This document shows positions 21,414 to 31,256 of a DNA stretch of 64,000 nucleotides, piece by piece. A program made the translations under genes and the position numbers. The notes under the pieces are model-generated. The model was not told where the DNA came from. It saw nothing but the letters and a program-made list of their open reading frames with translations, and did not search any database. Where the stretch lies: assembly GCA_963970005.1 (NCBI GenBank), contig CAXAMN010003825.1:62001-126000 (forward strand), given 5' to 3'. The stretch comes from Durusdinium trenchii. Taxonomy: Eukaryota; Sar; Dinophyceae; Suessiales; Symbiodiniaceae. Each line of letters starts with the position of its first letter. Position 1 is the first letter of the stretch.

Positions 21414-21740
21414 TCAAAGATGTTCACTACACGTTTCATGAATTTGGTTTATATAATGTTTTCTACCTTTTCTGTCAGCCATATGAGTACTGAGTAACAT
21501 CTCTATTATATGGTCATGGTCAGCCCCTCGAACATCAATATCAAACCATGGGCCGATCCAAACCACAGGTCTTGTCCAATCCTTACGCCTTACAACAAAA
21601 GAATATTGACTCCTACAACCTGTCCGCAGGATCGTGTTTGGCCTCCCCCCCAAGAGAGCAGCGCCCAAACAAGGCAGAGCGTCCTGTGCAAGGTCGGCAC
21701 CGTAGCTCCTGGATGACTGGCACCCCCTCAAGGTAAGGGA
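21414..21740 (-). CDS. Candidate minus-strand coding block
   Basis: Continuous minus frame LGAALLGGRPNTILRTGCRS then QYSFVVRRKDWTRPVVWIGP and DIDVRGADHDHIIEMLLSTH to TGA at 21414. It remains open upstream to 21980 through a GAA/TTC microsatellite read as six phenylalanines, so that microsatellite may instead be the pyrimidine tract of an acceptor. Family not recognised. Confidence 0.42.
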   Translation of the reverse strand, partial: SLTLRGCQSSRSYGADLAQDALPCLGAALLGGRPNTILRTGCRSQYSFVVRRKDWTRPVVWIGPWFDIDVRGADHDHIIEMLLSTHMADRKGRKHYINQIHETCSEHL

Positions 21741-21767
21741 CTGTTCGGATCCGGGGACGGCATGGCG

Positions 21768-21787
21768 GAAGAAGAAGAAGAAGAAGG
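21768..21787. repeat. GAA microsatellite
   Basis: Six to seven GAA units; on the minus strand a TTC tract ahead of a candidate exon. Confidence 0.9.
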
Positions 21788-21984
21788 GCTTCAAATCCGC
21801 GGTTGTTGGTTGCTTGATTCTTGCCCTTGATTGGATCCTGACCTTGGTGTCGTCACAAGATGCGAATGTGGGGGGATCAGGGACTGGCTTGGTGTACAGA
21901 GTATTGTCAACTTCCGCTGCCAGCAGGCTACTTGAGAAGTTTTGAGACATGCCCCGCCGCCCGTACATTGCTGGAACCAATGGA

Positions 21985-22320
21985 TTACTGTGATGTAGAG
22001 TTCAAATCGATTGGTTGTACTTGTGCCAGAGGGTTGGCAGTTTGCCTGCCACTTCTTTGAGGTACAGGAATCAGTCCATTGGGCTTCATTTTCATGCCGA
22101 ACTGCGAGCACGGAGCCTGACCGAGACGTGGTTCGGTGGTTTGGAATCGGAATCGGGATTTAGTGGGTTCTGGTATGTTCAAGCTGTTCAGTTCATGTCT
22201 AGGATGTGGGTGATCTTCAACCTTGATCAATTTTATGGAAAGGGGAGGTTGCGGGGTCTTTGTTGGTTTTAGGGTAGTCCAATTGCGTCTCATAGGCAAA
22301 TCTTCAGCTGCATCTTTCAA
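21985..22320 (-). CDS. Candidate minus-strand open block
   Basis: 111-codon frame, proline-rich and hydrophilic (SIKLIKVEDHPHPRHELNSL), ending LNSTSQ. Length alone is not significant; it shares strand with 21414-21740 and could be an upstream exon. Confidence 0.32.
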   Translation of the reverse strand: MKDAAEDLPMRRNWTTLKPTKTPQPPLSIKLIKVEDHPHPRHELNSLNIPEPTKSRFRFQTTEPRLGQAPCSQFGMKMKPNGLIPVPQRSGRQTANPLAQVQPIDLNSTSQ

Positions 22321-22561
22321 CTTCCTATGAATGTGAATGATGAATCAACAATGACAAAGACCCTGGAGGCCTACAGTACATCTCTTGGCATGAACGAGCT
22401 GGATTACAAAACATTATCAAACCATCTTTTGGGCTGTAGATGTTCAACAACTCATTTTTGAGAACCAAAGGATCAAGCTATTTCAAGCTGCGGATCCTTT
22501 GGATGAGAGTGGCACCTTGAAATGAAGGTCATCCAGAGACGAATGCATTCTCTGCATACCT

Positions 22562-22935
22562 TTGACTTCAAATAGGACAAATATGCTTCCAACTTCCAAT
22601 GATTCTGGATCTTCTCGAACGCCCGATCTGACTGCCAGTACGCCTGGGACGGGCCGCCCTGCGGGGCCCGGCCGCCCTCCGGGCGTTCGGTGCCGTCACC
22701 GTGTGTCGCTGTGCTCGGCTCAGCCTGCTCGGCTCAAGCGAGTGATGAGAGGTTTTCCAAACGCAAGAGTTCCATATGCCGCTGGGATGCACCGAGTCCT
22801 GTCGTTGAGTTTCGACCGGTCATCACGGCCGGGGAAACCGGGTGCGTTTGACTTCCAGCCTGGGGAAGAATGTCAGGAGTCGACTGGCAGTCCTGGTGAT
22901 TCCAGCCTGAATGAATGCCACTATGGTGGCGGCAG
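22562..22935 (+). CDS. Candidate exon, up to 124 codons
   Basis: Plus frame with proline/arginine-rich first half and a more ordinary second half (MRGFPNARVPYAAGMHRVLS then FDFQPGEECQESTGSPGDSS), ending GGCGGCAG|GTGGTT. The true left boundary may lie near 22610. Confidence 0.42.
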
Positions 22936-23280
22936 GTGGTTATATATGTGGTGGAATCGACTGGTCGTACTGGCAACAAATAGGTAGTTCACCACAGTTC
23001 ACGAGGGTAAAAAATGGTTTAACAGGTTCACTCACAAAATCCAGTCCAGCTAGTAGTCCAGCTATGTTCATTTTGCCATACGGTTGCTTTAGTTCTATTC
23101 CCGTACGCTTGTCAAGATTTAGTTGTGTTATTTCAGTAGACGATATCAACATCTTCCACCGGATGCCCTTTCGCCTGACCAAACATGACTCGCCGACGAC
23201 ATATGTTGATAAGAATATACTGAAGATCCTCTATCTACAATATATAGGAAAGAAATATATGTTGATATAGTCCAAACCCA

Positions 23281-23598
23281 GTGCACACAAACAAACAAAA
23301 AGGAACTTCGCATACAATGGAGCATAGACATAGTTGGTGTTTGTACCGGTATGGTTTAGTGGTAAACACATCAAACCTCCTACCACTCGTTTCCACTCGT
23401 TTTGCTGGATCTCATCCCACAACCTCACTCACGGTCTCATGTGTGGCGGGCGCTCATGGAAAGGTCTTGATGCTGCGGCTGGCGCCGCTTTTTCTAGATG
23501 CCCGGCTGAAGATGATGGTTTCGACTGAAAGAAAGATAGGAACGTCGAGCAGAAGTGAATTGACAGCTGTCAAACTTCAAGAAAAGTGTGTAGTGTAG
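23281..23598 (+). CDS. Candidate coding block
   Basis: Frame open 105 codons. The part from about 23400 has protein-like composition (VLMLRLAPLFLDARLKMMVS then SSRSELTAVKLQEK). First third is probably intron. No family. Confidence 0.35.
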   Translation: MHTNKQKGTSHTMEHRHSWCLYRYGLVVNTSNLLPLVSTRFAGSHPTTSLTVSCVAGAHGKVLMLRLAPLFLDARLKMMVSTERKIGTSSRSELTAVKLQEKCVV

Positions 23599-23657
23599 TG
23601 TTCCTGTAGGTGTTCCATGGTGTTCCTGTGTGTTCCTTCATTTCTTTGTTTGACGAG

Positions 23658-23828
23658 CTGCGCAAGCTGATGTTCAGGTGCTTCGAGCTGAGCGGCCCCC
23701 CGTGGACCGTGGCCTCACATTGGAGGCGAGCACGGTGCCCCTGGAACTCAGACATGAAAGTGGAGAATAGCCCAAACTGGAAGACCATGTTCCCAAGACC
23801 AAACAGGCGGTGCCATTCACGAAACCAT
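23658..23828 (+). CDS. Candidate internal exon with GTGAGT donor
   Basis: Left edge TTCATTTCTTTGTTTGACGAG; frame LRKLMFRCFELSGPPWTVAS then HWRRARCPWNSDMKVENSPN; ends AACCAT|GTGAGTTCC. The GA microsatellite at 23838 starts inside the presumed intron, nine bases after the donor. Confidence 0.45.
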
Positions 23829-23837
23829 GTGAGTTCC

Positions 23838-23857
23838 AGAGAGAGAGAGAGAGAGAG
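23838..23857. repeat. GA microsatellite
   Basis: Ten AG dinucleotides. Confidence 0.9.
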
Positions 23858-24232
23858 TGAGTGTATATATATGTATATGAATTTGCTTGTAAAGACGCGA
23901 AGAGAACGGATGTCACCCAGAGTGTTTCAGAGTCTTTCAATGGTGTGTCCACCTATTGTTTGATTTGTTTGCGGGGTCCCTACATCCATCTACATCCACA
24001 GTCTTTTGTAGGAGGTTGACCCTAGAAACATCATCCATTGGTGGTGGGTCCAGCAAGAGGTATGTGAGGTATGTGTATATAAACCAGTGACAAGAGTCTA
24101 TTTGCGGATCTTTTTTAGACTGATGTTCTTTTGTGTTGTGGTTTGTTTCTATCGCTTTGATGGAAAACACAACAGCTGAGCTTTTGGAGTGTCTTTGGAG
24201 TGTTCTGTATTTGTTCACCATTCGCATGTCAC

Positions 24233-24536
24233 AATGTTTGTCCCTCCAAACTCCTCAGCTGCTGTGGTGTCACATCTCTCAGGGCCCTCAGCTGCAGCCG
24301 GCCTCCCTGCTGGAGGGGGCGGAACTGGGCGTCACAGCGGGCCATCGGCGGCCATCGGAGAAAACGCCCCAGCTCAGCTCCTGCGTCAATTCGAAGGCTA
24401 TGGCCCAAAAGATAACGCAACACGAGTAGCCGCCTGCAGGTTCCCACCAAGTAGTTTTGGTGGGTGTGTTTCCTCCTCAAAAGTCTTTGACAATTCCGTT
24501 GACTTCAGGTTAGAACTAGAAGCTTGGTTGACCTGA
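24233..24536 (+). CDS. Candidate small ORF or exon, 100 codons
   Basis: ATG at 24233 (MFVPPNSSAAVVSHLSGPSA), an alanine/glycine-rich middle, then PAQLLRQFEGYGPKDNATRV and DFRLELEAWLT before TGA. GC-rich island with biased third positions. Could be a complete short gene or a last exon entered at CTCCAAACTCCTCAG. Confidence 0.42.
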
Positions 24537-24854
24537 GAGTGCTACCCAAACACAAGCACCTTTCCCATTCTGGACCAAGCTTGTGCTCAGTGCTCGCGAA
24601 TTTTCCCCGCTCCTTCAAACACTAGCCGATACCCTTGGTGAACTTCCAAATGCTTCAAGTGGTGGTGAACATTTTGAGTCTCCAAAATTATCCTTGATGA
24701 CTTGAGCCAAGAGTTCTGGGGGCTGCAATAGCCTGTAAATCAAAAAATTGGACGCCCAAGAGATGCGCAACTAGCTGCAGCCGTTGTCATTACTCCGGTC
24801 TCGGGTCGTTGTCGTTTTCCATATTCCATGACGAAGGCGAGTAAAGACCCCTAG

Positions 24855-25033
24855 AAGTTCTGGAAGCGACCTTGGGAACGATCGAGAATTCCACAGGCTC
24901 CTCAAAACTACTCAGCGAGAGACCTATCCGTTTGCTGTGCGAAACCAGGAGACCTGGGAACGTGTGCGTTCACACCATCGGCACCATTCTGGCCCTCGTC
25001 GCGAGCCCAGTGAGCTGGGAAGAATTGGAGTGA
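24855..25033 (+). CDS. Candidate terminal exon (59 codons)
   Basis: No ATG is needed: after ACCCCTAG the frame reads EVLEATLGTIENSTGSSKLL, then SERPIRLLCETRRPGNVCVH and ILALVASPVSWEELE before TGA. Third positions are G/C-rich and the two other frames stop. Acceptor tract is poor. Confidence 0.47.
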
Positions 25034-25221
25034 TTGGTTGGGGATCCCCATGATGGAAAGACTTTGAGGAAGCGTGCAGGCCAGTCACTTATGGAGGGAT
25101 GTGTGTTTTTTTGAATGCGTTGCAGCTATTGTGTGTATGTTGCTGTGTCAAAATCTGATCCCTGGAGATCCTCCAGCCACTGTATTTTTGAAGCATGTTT
25201 TCGATGTTGTTGAAGCCCAAC

Positions 25222-25298
25222 CTGTTTGAAGCCGCAGGTGTTTTGCGTCCAAAAAATCTGCCCATTTGAGGATCGCTGCGGCTGCGCCCATTTCCAAG
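25222..25298 (-). CDS. Candidate minus-strand internal exon
   Basis: Minus acceptor TTCTCCTCGTTCTTCTTTCGAAACAAG, frame LEMGAAAAILKWADFLDAKH then LRLQT, donor AACAG|GTTGGG. Helical composition. Small size limits confidence. Confidence 0.4.
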
Positions 25299-25905
25299 CT
25301 TGTTTCGAAAGAAGAACGAGGAGAAGGAGACACTTGTAGTCCTTGCATGTTCTTGCTAACAAGCAACAATTAATCCAAAACATTATAAAATGAAGGCAAA
25401 ACGAATGAGGTTCCAGTTTTCTTCTACTGTACTAGAGCTGTCAGTGTGGACGGAGTCTTCTCTCTTGAACCAGAGATTATTTTGGTTGCTATTTGGATCC
25501 CAAACCTGCTTTCTGGTTCATATGATGGTTGTATCATGTTGTATCCATAGGGTGGTTGCAGATCCGACACTCTGGAAAGCCATGTAAACTGCCACGGCGA
25601 TTGAAAGTTTGACTAAGGGGTTACTTCCCCAACATACCCAAGGTGCTGCCAGGAGGGTTTGGAAGATGATTGCCACTTTCAAGGTCAAGATGACATGTTG
25701 GGTTTGGTGTTTGGTGTGTGTGTTTGTGGAGTGCAATTATAACCACAATCCATGTATCACATCAGACCTGTGCACTGCACTGCAACAAAAAACCGCAATG
25801 AAAGCTTTGGCAGGTCTGATTGGAAGGAACATGAAGCAACCAAGACGTGCGAAAACCCAGCGTATGTTCCCAACTTGAATGAGTTAACCCTGCTCCAACC
25901 CTGAG

Positions 25906-26124
25906 TCCAAGAGAGCTGGGTTCGCCTTCGAGGAGCGACGGCCGCTGCCAGAGCCCAAGGGCGAAATGAAGACCATGGAGGCGACCGCGACGGATCGGCC
26001 GAAACGCCAGTCGCGCCACACGTGGCAGTGGCGACCGCATGCCACTAGGAACAAGAAGCTACTAGGGGCTCCTGGCCTTACTACTAGGAGCAAGGACGCT
26101 ACTAGGGGCTCCTGGCCTTACTAG
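25906..26124 (+). CDS. Candidate terminal exon extended by a dispersed repeat
   Basis: After CCAACCCTGAG the frame reads SKRAGFAFEERRPLPEPKGE then MKTMEATATDRPKRQSRHTW with G/C-rich third positions. From 26044 it passes in frame into the AACAAGAAGCTACTAG repeat (RNKKLLGAPGLTTRSKDATR) and stops at TAG 26122. So the repeat would supply the C-terminus. Confidence 0.47.
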   Translation, partial: SKRAGFAFEERRPLPEPKGEMKTMEATATDRPKRQSRHTWQWRPHATRNKKLLGAPGLTTRSKDATRGSWPY

Positions 26125-26157
26125 TAGTAACAAGAAGCTACTAGGAACAAGAAGCTA
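26044..26157. repeat. AACAAGAAGCTACTAG-type repeat with 40-bp internal duplication
   Basis: GCTACTAGGGGCTCCTGGCC occurs at 26058 and again at 26098. ACTAGGAACAAGAAGCT flanks both sides (26044, 26140). Related sequence at 31328-31357 and inside 50729-50906. Confidence 0.85.
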
Positions 26158-26756
26158 TATGAGAAGTCCCGGATCAACATGTGTTGCAGGCTACAGAGAT
26201 AGTTAGTGGGCCAGATAGGAATTGAACGTTTGTTGATTTGTTCGGCTGATATGAAGCAAGCAAGTACGAAACAAAAGTATACAAAAGTATAGATGCGAGT
26301 CAGTCGGTTGGCCAATCAGTTGGTCAGTCAGGCAAGTACTTCATGTAAAGTTTGAGGTTTGGTTTTGCTGTCATTGGCAGCAACCAGTGGCTCAGCCTGT
26401 TTTGATCCTTTTTGCCCACCAGCTCAACATTGATATGCCACTCCTGGGCCGATACCCAGACCTCCAAACAAGTCACAATCACTTAAATGTGGGCAGGGGT
26501 ACCATGATGTCCTTTCAGACCAGATAGCACCAGGACATCGACAATAATGAATGTTTTGAGCATCCAAACATGTCATCAACAAAAACTCCCCGCCACATTC
26601 ACAAGGTGCTGATTTGAGCACCCAGTGCTGCTTTCTGAAGTACATGTTGTGATTCTCAACTACAGTAAATAGAAACAAGACAGAATTCTGGCTGGTTTCA
26701 AACATAGAGTTGTTCCAACTCAGACTTCTTCATCTTCTTCCCTTCCCGTGTTGAAG
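26158..26756. other. Non-coding stretch
   Basis: No splice-flanked open block stands out. Confidence 0.35.
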
Positions 26757-26829
26757 CCACCGACCAGTCTTTGGGGTCGACGTCGTCGGACGTTTTCACC
26801 AGATGATATTTGGCTTTTCTTCACTGCAG

Positions 26830-26902
26830 GACTTCCAGGAGAAGTACGGAGATCTCTGTGGGATGCTTAGACTGGGGCGTTCCACAATCCTCGGATTACA
26901 CG
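26830..26902 (+). CDS. Candidate internal exon
   Basis: Textbook-like acceptor TTTGGCTTTTCTTCACTGCAG, frame DFQEKYGDLCGMLRLGRSTI then LGLH, GTTTGA after the exon. Just upstream, TTCTTCATCTTCTTCCCTTCCCGTGTTGAAG at 26726-26756 precedes another short open piece (TDQSLGSTSSDVF). Both are short enough to be chance. Confidence 0.4.
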
Positions 26903-27241
26903 GTTTGATAGTGTGTTTTAATGTGTTTTGAACGTTAAACGTCAACAAACGAGAGAAGTCGCTCACAGCTACTAATTCTTGTCGGGATAGAAATATGGGT
27001 CTTCAGACCACAGACGATGGCAAACGATGCCGTGTTCCAACGGTGTATACAAGACGGGGACCTCGTTGCATTGGTCTTGATTTAGAGACAGCTCACTTTT
27101 GTGCTAATAATATATATGATAGTATATGCTTGTGATAATATATATATATATGTTGTAGACTCAGTTTCCCTCGCATTTTTCATCACCAACAAGGAAAAGG
27201 TTTCTGCACGATGATTGGGCTTTTGGGCTGATCCCCTTTCC

Positions 27242-27555
27242 CAAGGGGCTGAGAAGTGGCGAGAAGCCAAAGACTTGGAGGCGATCGCCCGTCGGTTGCC
27301 GCGGTCGGGCGGTCGGTCGGTGGACCGGGGCTGTCGGTGGACCGGGCGTGTTTTCGGACGAAACAGGGAAACTGCAGGGTTTTTGGTTGGAGCATGTGCT
27401 TCGTAGCCGTCAAAGTCCAAATCATATCGTAATTGCTTTGACTGTTCCTGAGCCATTGCGACTATGGTCGATCCTGGTGGAACAAACGAGCCATCCTCAT
27501 TGGTCGTGGCTGCCACAGGCACTGGGCTCACTTGCAGTGTCAGACTGATGAGCAT
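27242..27555 (-). CDS. Coding-like island, strand ambiguous
   Basis: Minus frame from ATG 27555: VAATTNEDGSFVPPGSTIVA then KQLRYDLDFDGYEAHAPTKN and a basic part. Over 27242-27360 a plus frame (AEKWREAKDLEAIARRLPRS) after CCCCTTTCCCAAG has stronger third-position bias. There may be an exon on each strand, or only one is real. Confidence 0.38.
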
Positions 27556-28455
27556 ACAGGTTTCATGGTGTTCCTATCTTGCCCTAGATATCAGTAATTA
27601 GCATGCATTGCATTCTATGGCATGCATTGCATGCAGAAGGCAGCCTCACAGATTTGATCCATGTTCAACTACACACAAGTGTCCAAAGAGCTTGAACAAA
27701 AATCAAAGTTGCTACTTTCAACTTGCCAAATGTACGGCCGAAATTCTGATTGACAGTTCTCATCCACAGAACATTTTGGCGTGGTTGAAGAGAAAGACCC
27801 ACCAGATACTCCTCTTAATTTAAACTTTAAATCCTTGAACCCTGGTTACAATCCTTGAACCCCAATGAGCAGCACAATTGGCTACTATATAATGTACTCT
27901 CCTCACATATTTTTATGGCTCGTCCTTGGCACCCCGTTGGGACGTCGGGACACCTTCGCACCAGGAACGCCGCTGGGACGGGAACCGCGAGCGAGCGCCC
28001 GGAGCACCCAGCGCCGTGGGGGCGGGGTCGAAACCGAGCGCGGGCGGTGTCGAATTGGTAGGTTCAGCGGTGGAACAGGATCGATGTTGCATCAGCATGT
28101 TTGATTTGTAAAATACAAGCTGGCTGTTGGATTGGGCACCGAAAGTTAAACCAGCTTGCTAGTAAGCCAGTCTTTTGTTTTGTTTAATCCCACCTTTCTT
28201 TTTTTGTGCATTGAAACACATGCATGAAGAAAGCAGACTGTAAGTGATCCCAGTCCTGAATTAGGGCCAGCTTCACCAGTGTGAAATCAAACACAACAAG
28301 ACAACTGCCAGGGACAGTGATTAGACGTACAGTCAGGCACCCAAAAAAACACAAAGAAGAGGAAACGAGACACATGCCTGCTGGGGTCCTTTGTTTTTGT
28401 TGCCTCCATTCTTCGCTCTGCCTTGCTCCCCCTTGCTCCGCCTTCGCCCCGCGAG

Positions 28456-28577
28456 TCGCGCTTCGCTTCCGCCTTCGCGAGGTACACCAAGACGCAATGG
28501 AAAGACACCTTCGGCTGGGGCAACGCGAAGTGGGAACGCCGCTGGGCCGCGACGAAGTCGCGACACACAGACGGTCG
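28456..28577 (+). CDS. Candidate exon, strongly G/C-biased third positions
   Basis: After CCTTCGCCCCGCGAG the frame reads SRFASAFARYTKTQWKDTFG then WGNAKWERRWAATKSRHTD. Tryptophan-rich. It shares an R-Y-T-x3-W-x3-F-G-x-W-like spacing with the block at 34894. Right edge uncertain. Confidence 0.43.
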
Positions 28578-28888
28578 GCTAATATCGGCTAATAAGAGAC
28601 GACTGGGCCGCTTTCAAAGGCGACCCCATGGGCCGTTTTTATATATGCAAACGAATGGTAGTACCAATGGTATATATGAGATCACCACATTGGAGGAACA
28701 TATATGATGTAATTATAATGTGTTATAGTAAGTTTGCGTGTGCACACGTTTTGCGGGATCCTTTCCCTTCAGGGGTTTAAGTCTAAATCATCACCCATTT
28801 TGGAGGAGCCAGGCAGGCAGCTCAGGTCACACTCCTTTAGAGAGTCACATTTGTAGGACTCTTTGTACCAGGGGCGTATCCTGAGATA

Positions 28889-29095
28889 TTAGTTTTGTAG
28901 TGTATGAGGGTGCAAGTGTAAAGCTGTGTTGATTCTTGGAAGACGGATTCTACCTTTAACCTGGACTTTGGCTATCAGCCGACTATCAGCCAGGAGAATT
29001 GCCAAGTTGCCGGCGAGTACATGCCACACATGATTGCACAGAAGCCTCTTTGCAAAACTCTGTTTGTCCCTTTTGGCATATCTTTCAGAACCCAC
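28889..29095 (-). CDS. Candidate minus-strand terminal exon
   Basis: Minus frame YAKRDKQSFAKRLLCNHVWH then VLAGNLAILLADSRLIAKVQ to TAA. Hydrophobic/basic mix. A possible acceptor (GGGTTCTGAAAG) lies at its start. Confidence 0.38.
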   Translation of the reverse strand: MGSERYAKRDKQSFAKRLLCNHVWHVLAGNLAILLADSRLIAKVQVKGRIRLPRINTALHLHPHTLQN

Positions 29096-29390
29096 GAGGT
29101 CTTCAATTCAAGGTATATAGTCCGTAATTTGTGAGCTCAGTGCTAATCTAATCATCATAGAACTTCTGCTTGACTCCGGATGGCTTGAAGATCTGTAGAG
29201 ACATGTATAGACAGGCAAAGTCTTCCTTGCTTCTGGCTCCTATCGTCTTGTTTGCAGTGCTGCATCAACAGGACCATCCATGAAGAGCAAGAACTAAGGG
29301 CTCCTACTGTCATTTCAATATACAGTAGATCAGACATGATCAGACATCATAACAATTCATAACCCATCTCAGCTCAACGTGGACTGCACA

Positions 29391-29666
29391 TCAGAGCTCA
29401 ATCTGGTTCGGCGACATGCCTGTAGCATGGGATAGCATGGGTATGATGGGAATGGCGCGACAGAGAGAACTATTTCGTGGATAGACCACGAGCGCATGTA
29501 TCAACCCCACCAAGCGCACGAGCGCATCCAACGGTTTCGTCATTTGCACGTCCAATCGTCCAAACTGCGGAGGTTCCTGGGGCGAAGCAGCCGTGGCCTC
29601 CCCGGTGAAGATGGGGCAGGTGACGTTGTCATGATGCGGTTTTATGTGTTCACGGTTTTTGAACAT
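29391..29666 (-). CDS. Candidate minus-strand terminal exon
   Basis: Minus frame EPPQFGRLDVQMTKPLDALV then RLVGLIHALVVYPRNSSLCR to TGA, with a good acceptor at GCTGCTTCGCCCCAG (about 29584). The plus strand is also open for 90 codons, the main alternative. Confidence 0.4.
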   Translation of the reverse strand: MFKNREHIKPHHDNVTCPIFTGEATAASPQEPPQFGRLDVQMTKPLDALVRLVGLIHALVVYPRNSSLCRAIPIIPMLSHATGMSPNQIEL

Positions 29667-29769
29667 GCACAGAAAGACATCTCAAGAAAGACACATCACG
29701 TGGTGCAAGTACTCAGTTACTCACACACTGCAACGGAATGGATGGAGTATTCCAAGATGAGAACCTGAG

Positions 29770-30331
29770 AGCTTTCAGGGGAACTCTACACTAGTTTCTT
29801 AGTGTTTCTTCTGCGCTACTATCGTTGCTTCCACCAGTTGTGGGATCATCATGATGAGTAATTATCATGATCATGACGATGCAAAAGTTGTTTGGTGTGA
29901 TTACCGCGATATAACTCTGCCATTGACATTTATGATAATCATTACATCCGTTTGTCCGAAACTGCCAATTCAGGGAAGCACCGACACCTAGTGGTGCTAT
30001 ATCAAGGTGGTTATTCATTCCGTGGCACTGACACATGTAACAGTTACTGCAACATGTATAAAATTGTATACACATGTGATGATGTTTTGTTTGTTTGATC
30101 AGACAACAATTGCATTTGTAGTTATCTCAATCTGACGAGAGTATGACAACTGCACTTGTGGCTAAGTCTTGTACCAGTGTGTGTATGATAGCTGTAACAT
30201 GTCACAAGGCTTAGCCATGTCTTTGTCATACGCCTCTGGGCCAATGAGTTTGTTTAACAACTGCCTGACACCTTTCCCCGAAGAGCGTTTTGTCTCTCAG
30301 ATCATCACATCATGCCCAGGCAGTGAGCGGT
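29770..30331. other. Non-coding stretch
   Basis: AT-rich, ATCATGAT-like short repeats around 29848-29877; nothing gene-like. Confidence 0.4.
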
Positions 30332-30625
30332 TTAGCTTCGATCTTTGTTAAGAACTGGTTCCAGTGGTTTCACTACCTGATGGTGAACAAAGTGAACATT
30401 TCCTGTTGGAGGAACTAATATCAGGGAGCCAATCGAGTGTAGTGGCGTGTGATAGGGTGTGCTTTTAAGATCGTTTGGGGAATGAATACCTGGCACAAAC
30501 ATGACGAGGAAGAGGCTCTTTGCAGATGAAACACATCCTTCCACAATTTCTTGGAAGCTTTGTGGTGCCCAGATTGCAGACTGCCATGGACAATCCAAAC
30601 CTCCACCAATCAAGCAATGTGTCAA
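30332..30625 (-). CDS. Weak minus-strand open block
   Basis: 97-codon frame (FQEIVEGCVSSAKSLFLVMF then HSIGSLILVPPTGNVHFVHH). Protein-like but without firm splice edges, and the opposite strand is open too. Confidence 0.28.
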   Translation of the reverse strand: MTHCLIGGGLDCPWQSAIWAPQSFQEIVEGCVSSAKSLFLVMFVPGIHSPNDLKSTPYHTPLHSIGSLILVPPTGNVHFVHHQVVKPLEPVLNKDRS

Positions 30626-30689
30626 TGCATCAATAGTCGGAGCACACCCCCAGAGTCGATGTTTGTTTTATTCCCCTTGGAATTTCCTC

Positions 30690-31256
30690 TAAAGAATCAG
30701 CCAACCCGGGTTGTCAAAAACCAGGCCATTCTTTAGAGTTCACCATGCATTTTTTAGAGTTCACCATGCATTTTTTAGAGTGGCAACGGAGTGTGATTCT
30801 TTAGAGGTGCACTTTTTACCACACGCTCGCATCTTTCAGCCTGGAGATCACTGCCAATGGCATCCAATGGCAATGCCTTTATCATCCTTTATCAAAAGTC
30901 AGCATGTCATAACATCACAATGTTCAATGTTGGATGTAAAGCCAAACCATTCAGCATCAAGTGTAAATATATTATGATGAAGATACATGATATATATGAT
31001 ATTGTATGATATTATCGGATATGGATGGTTGTGTGCTGTTGTCATCATAGACTGGTACCAGGTGTTCTGATTCTTTAGGGGGAGTCCGGGTGCCACAGGT
31101 GTGTGCGCACTGTGCTCAACGTGTTCTGATTTTTTAGGGCCAGTGCCCAGTATGTGTTGTCAGAGTCCTGATTCTTTAAGCTGACATGTTGGTATGGGCA
31201 CTGTGGATTAGGATTCTTTAAGGTGGCAGGTGGCAGGTGGCCTCCTAAAGAATCAG
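30690..31256. repeat. Field of TGATTCTTTAGG motifs, both orientations
   Basis: CTGATTCTTTAGG-like 12-13-mers occur at 30797, 31067, 31126, 31168 and 31211, the reverse CCTAAAGAATCAG at 30690 and 31244, and truncated TTTTTTAGAG versions at 30727-30783. Spacing of the main group is about 40-60 bp. 30727-30783 also holds a perfect 23-bp-period duplication (TTCACCATGCATTTTTTAGA). Confidence 0.8.

Noticed and set aside
21414-21980. Complete 188-codon minus-strand gene
   Set aside because: The middle is a GAA/TTC microsatellite read as phenylalanines; I keep only the downstream part as a likely exon.
23820-23963. RERERE-rich protein segment
   Set aside because: It is the GA microsatellite read beyond a GTGAGT donor, so probably intronic.
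31067-31140. Telomeric TTTAGGG repeats
   Set aside because: TTTAGGG appears only inside the dispersed TGATTCTTTAGGG motif and never in tandem.
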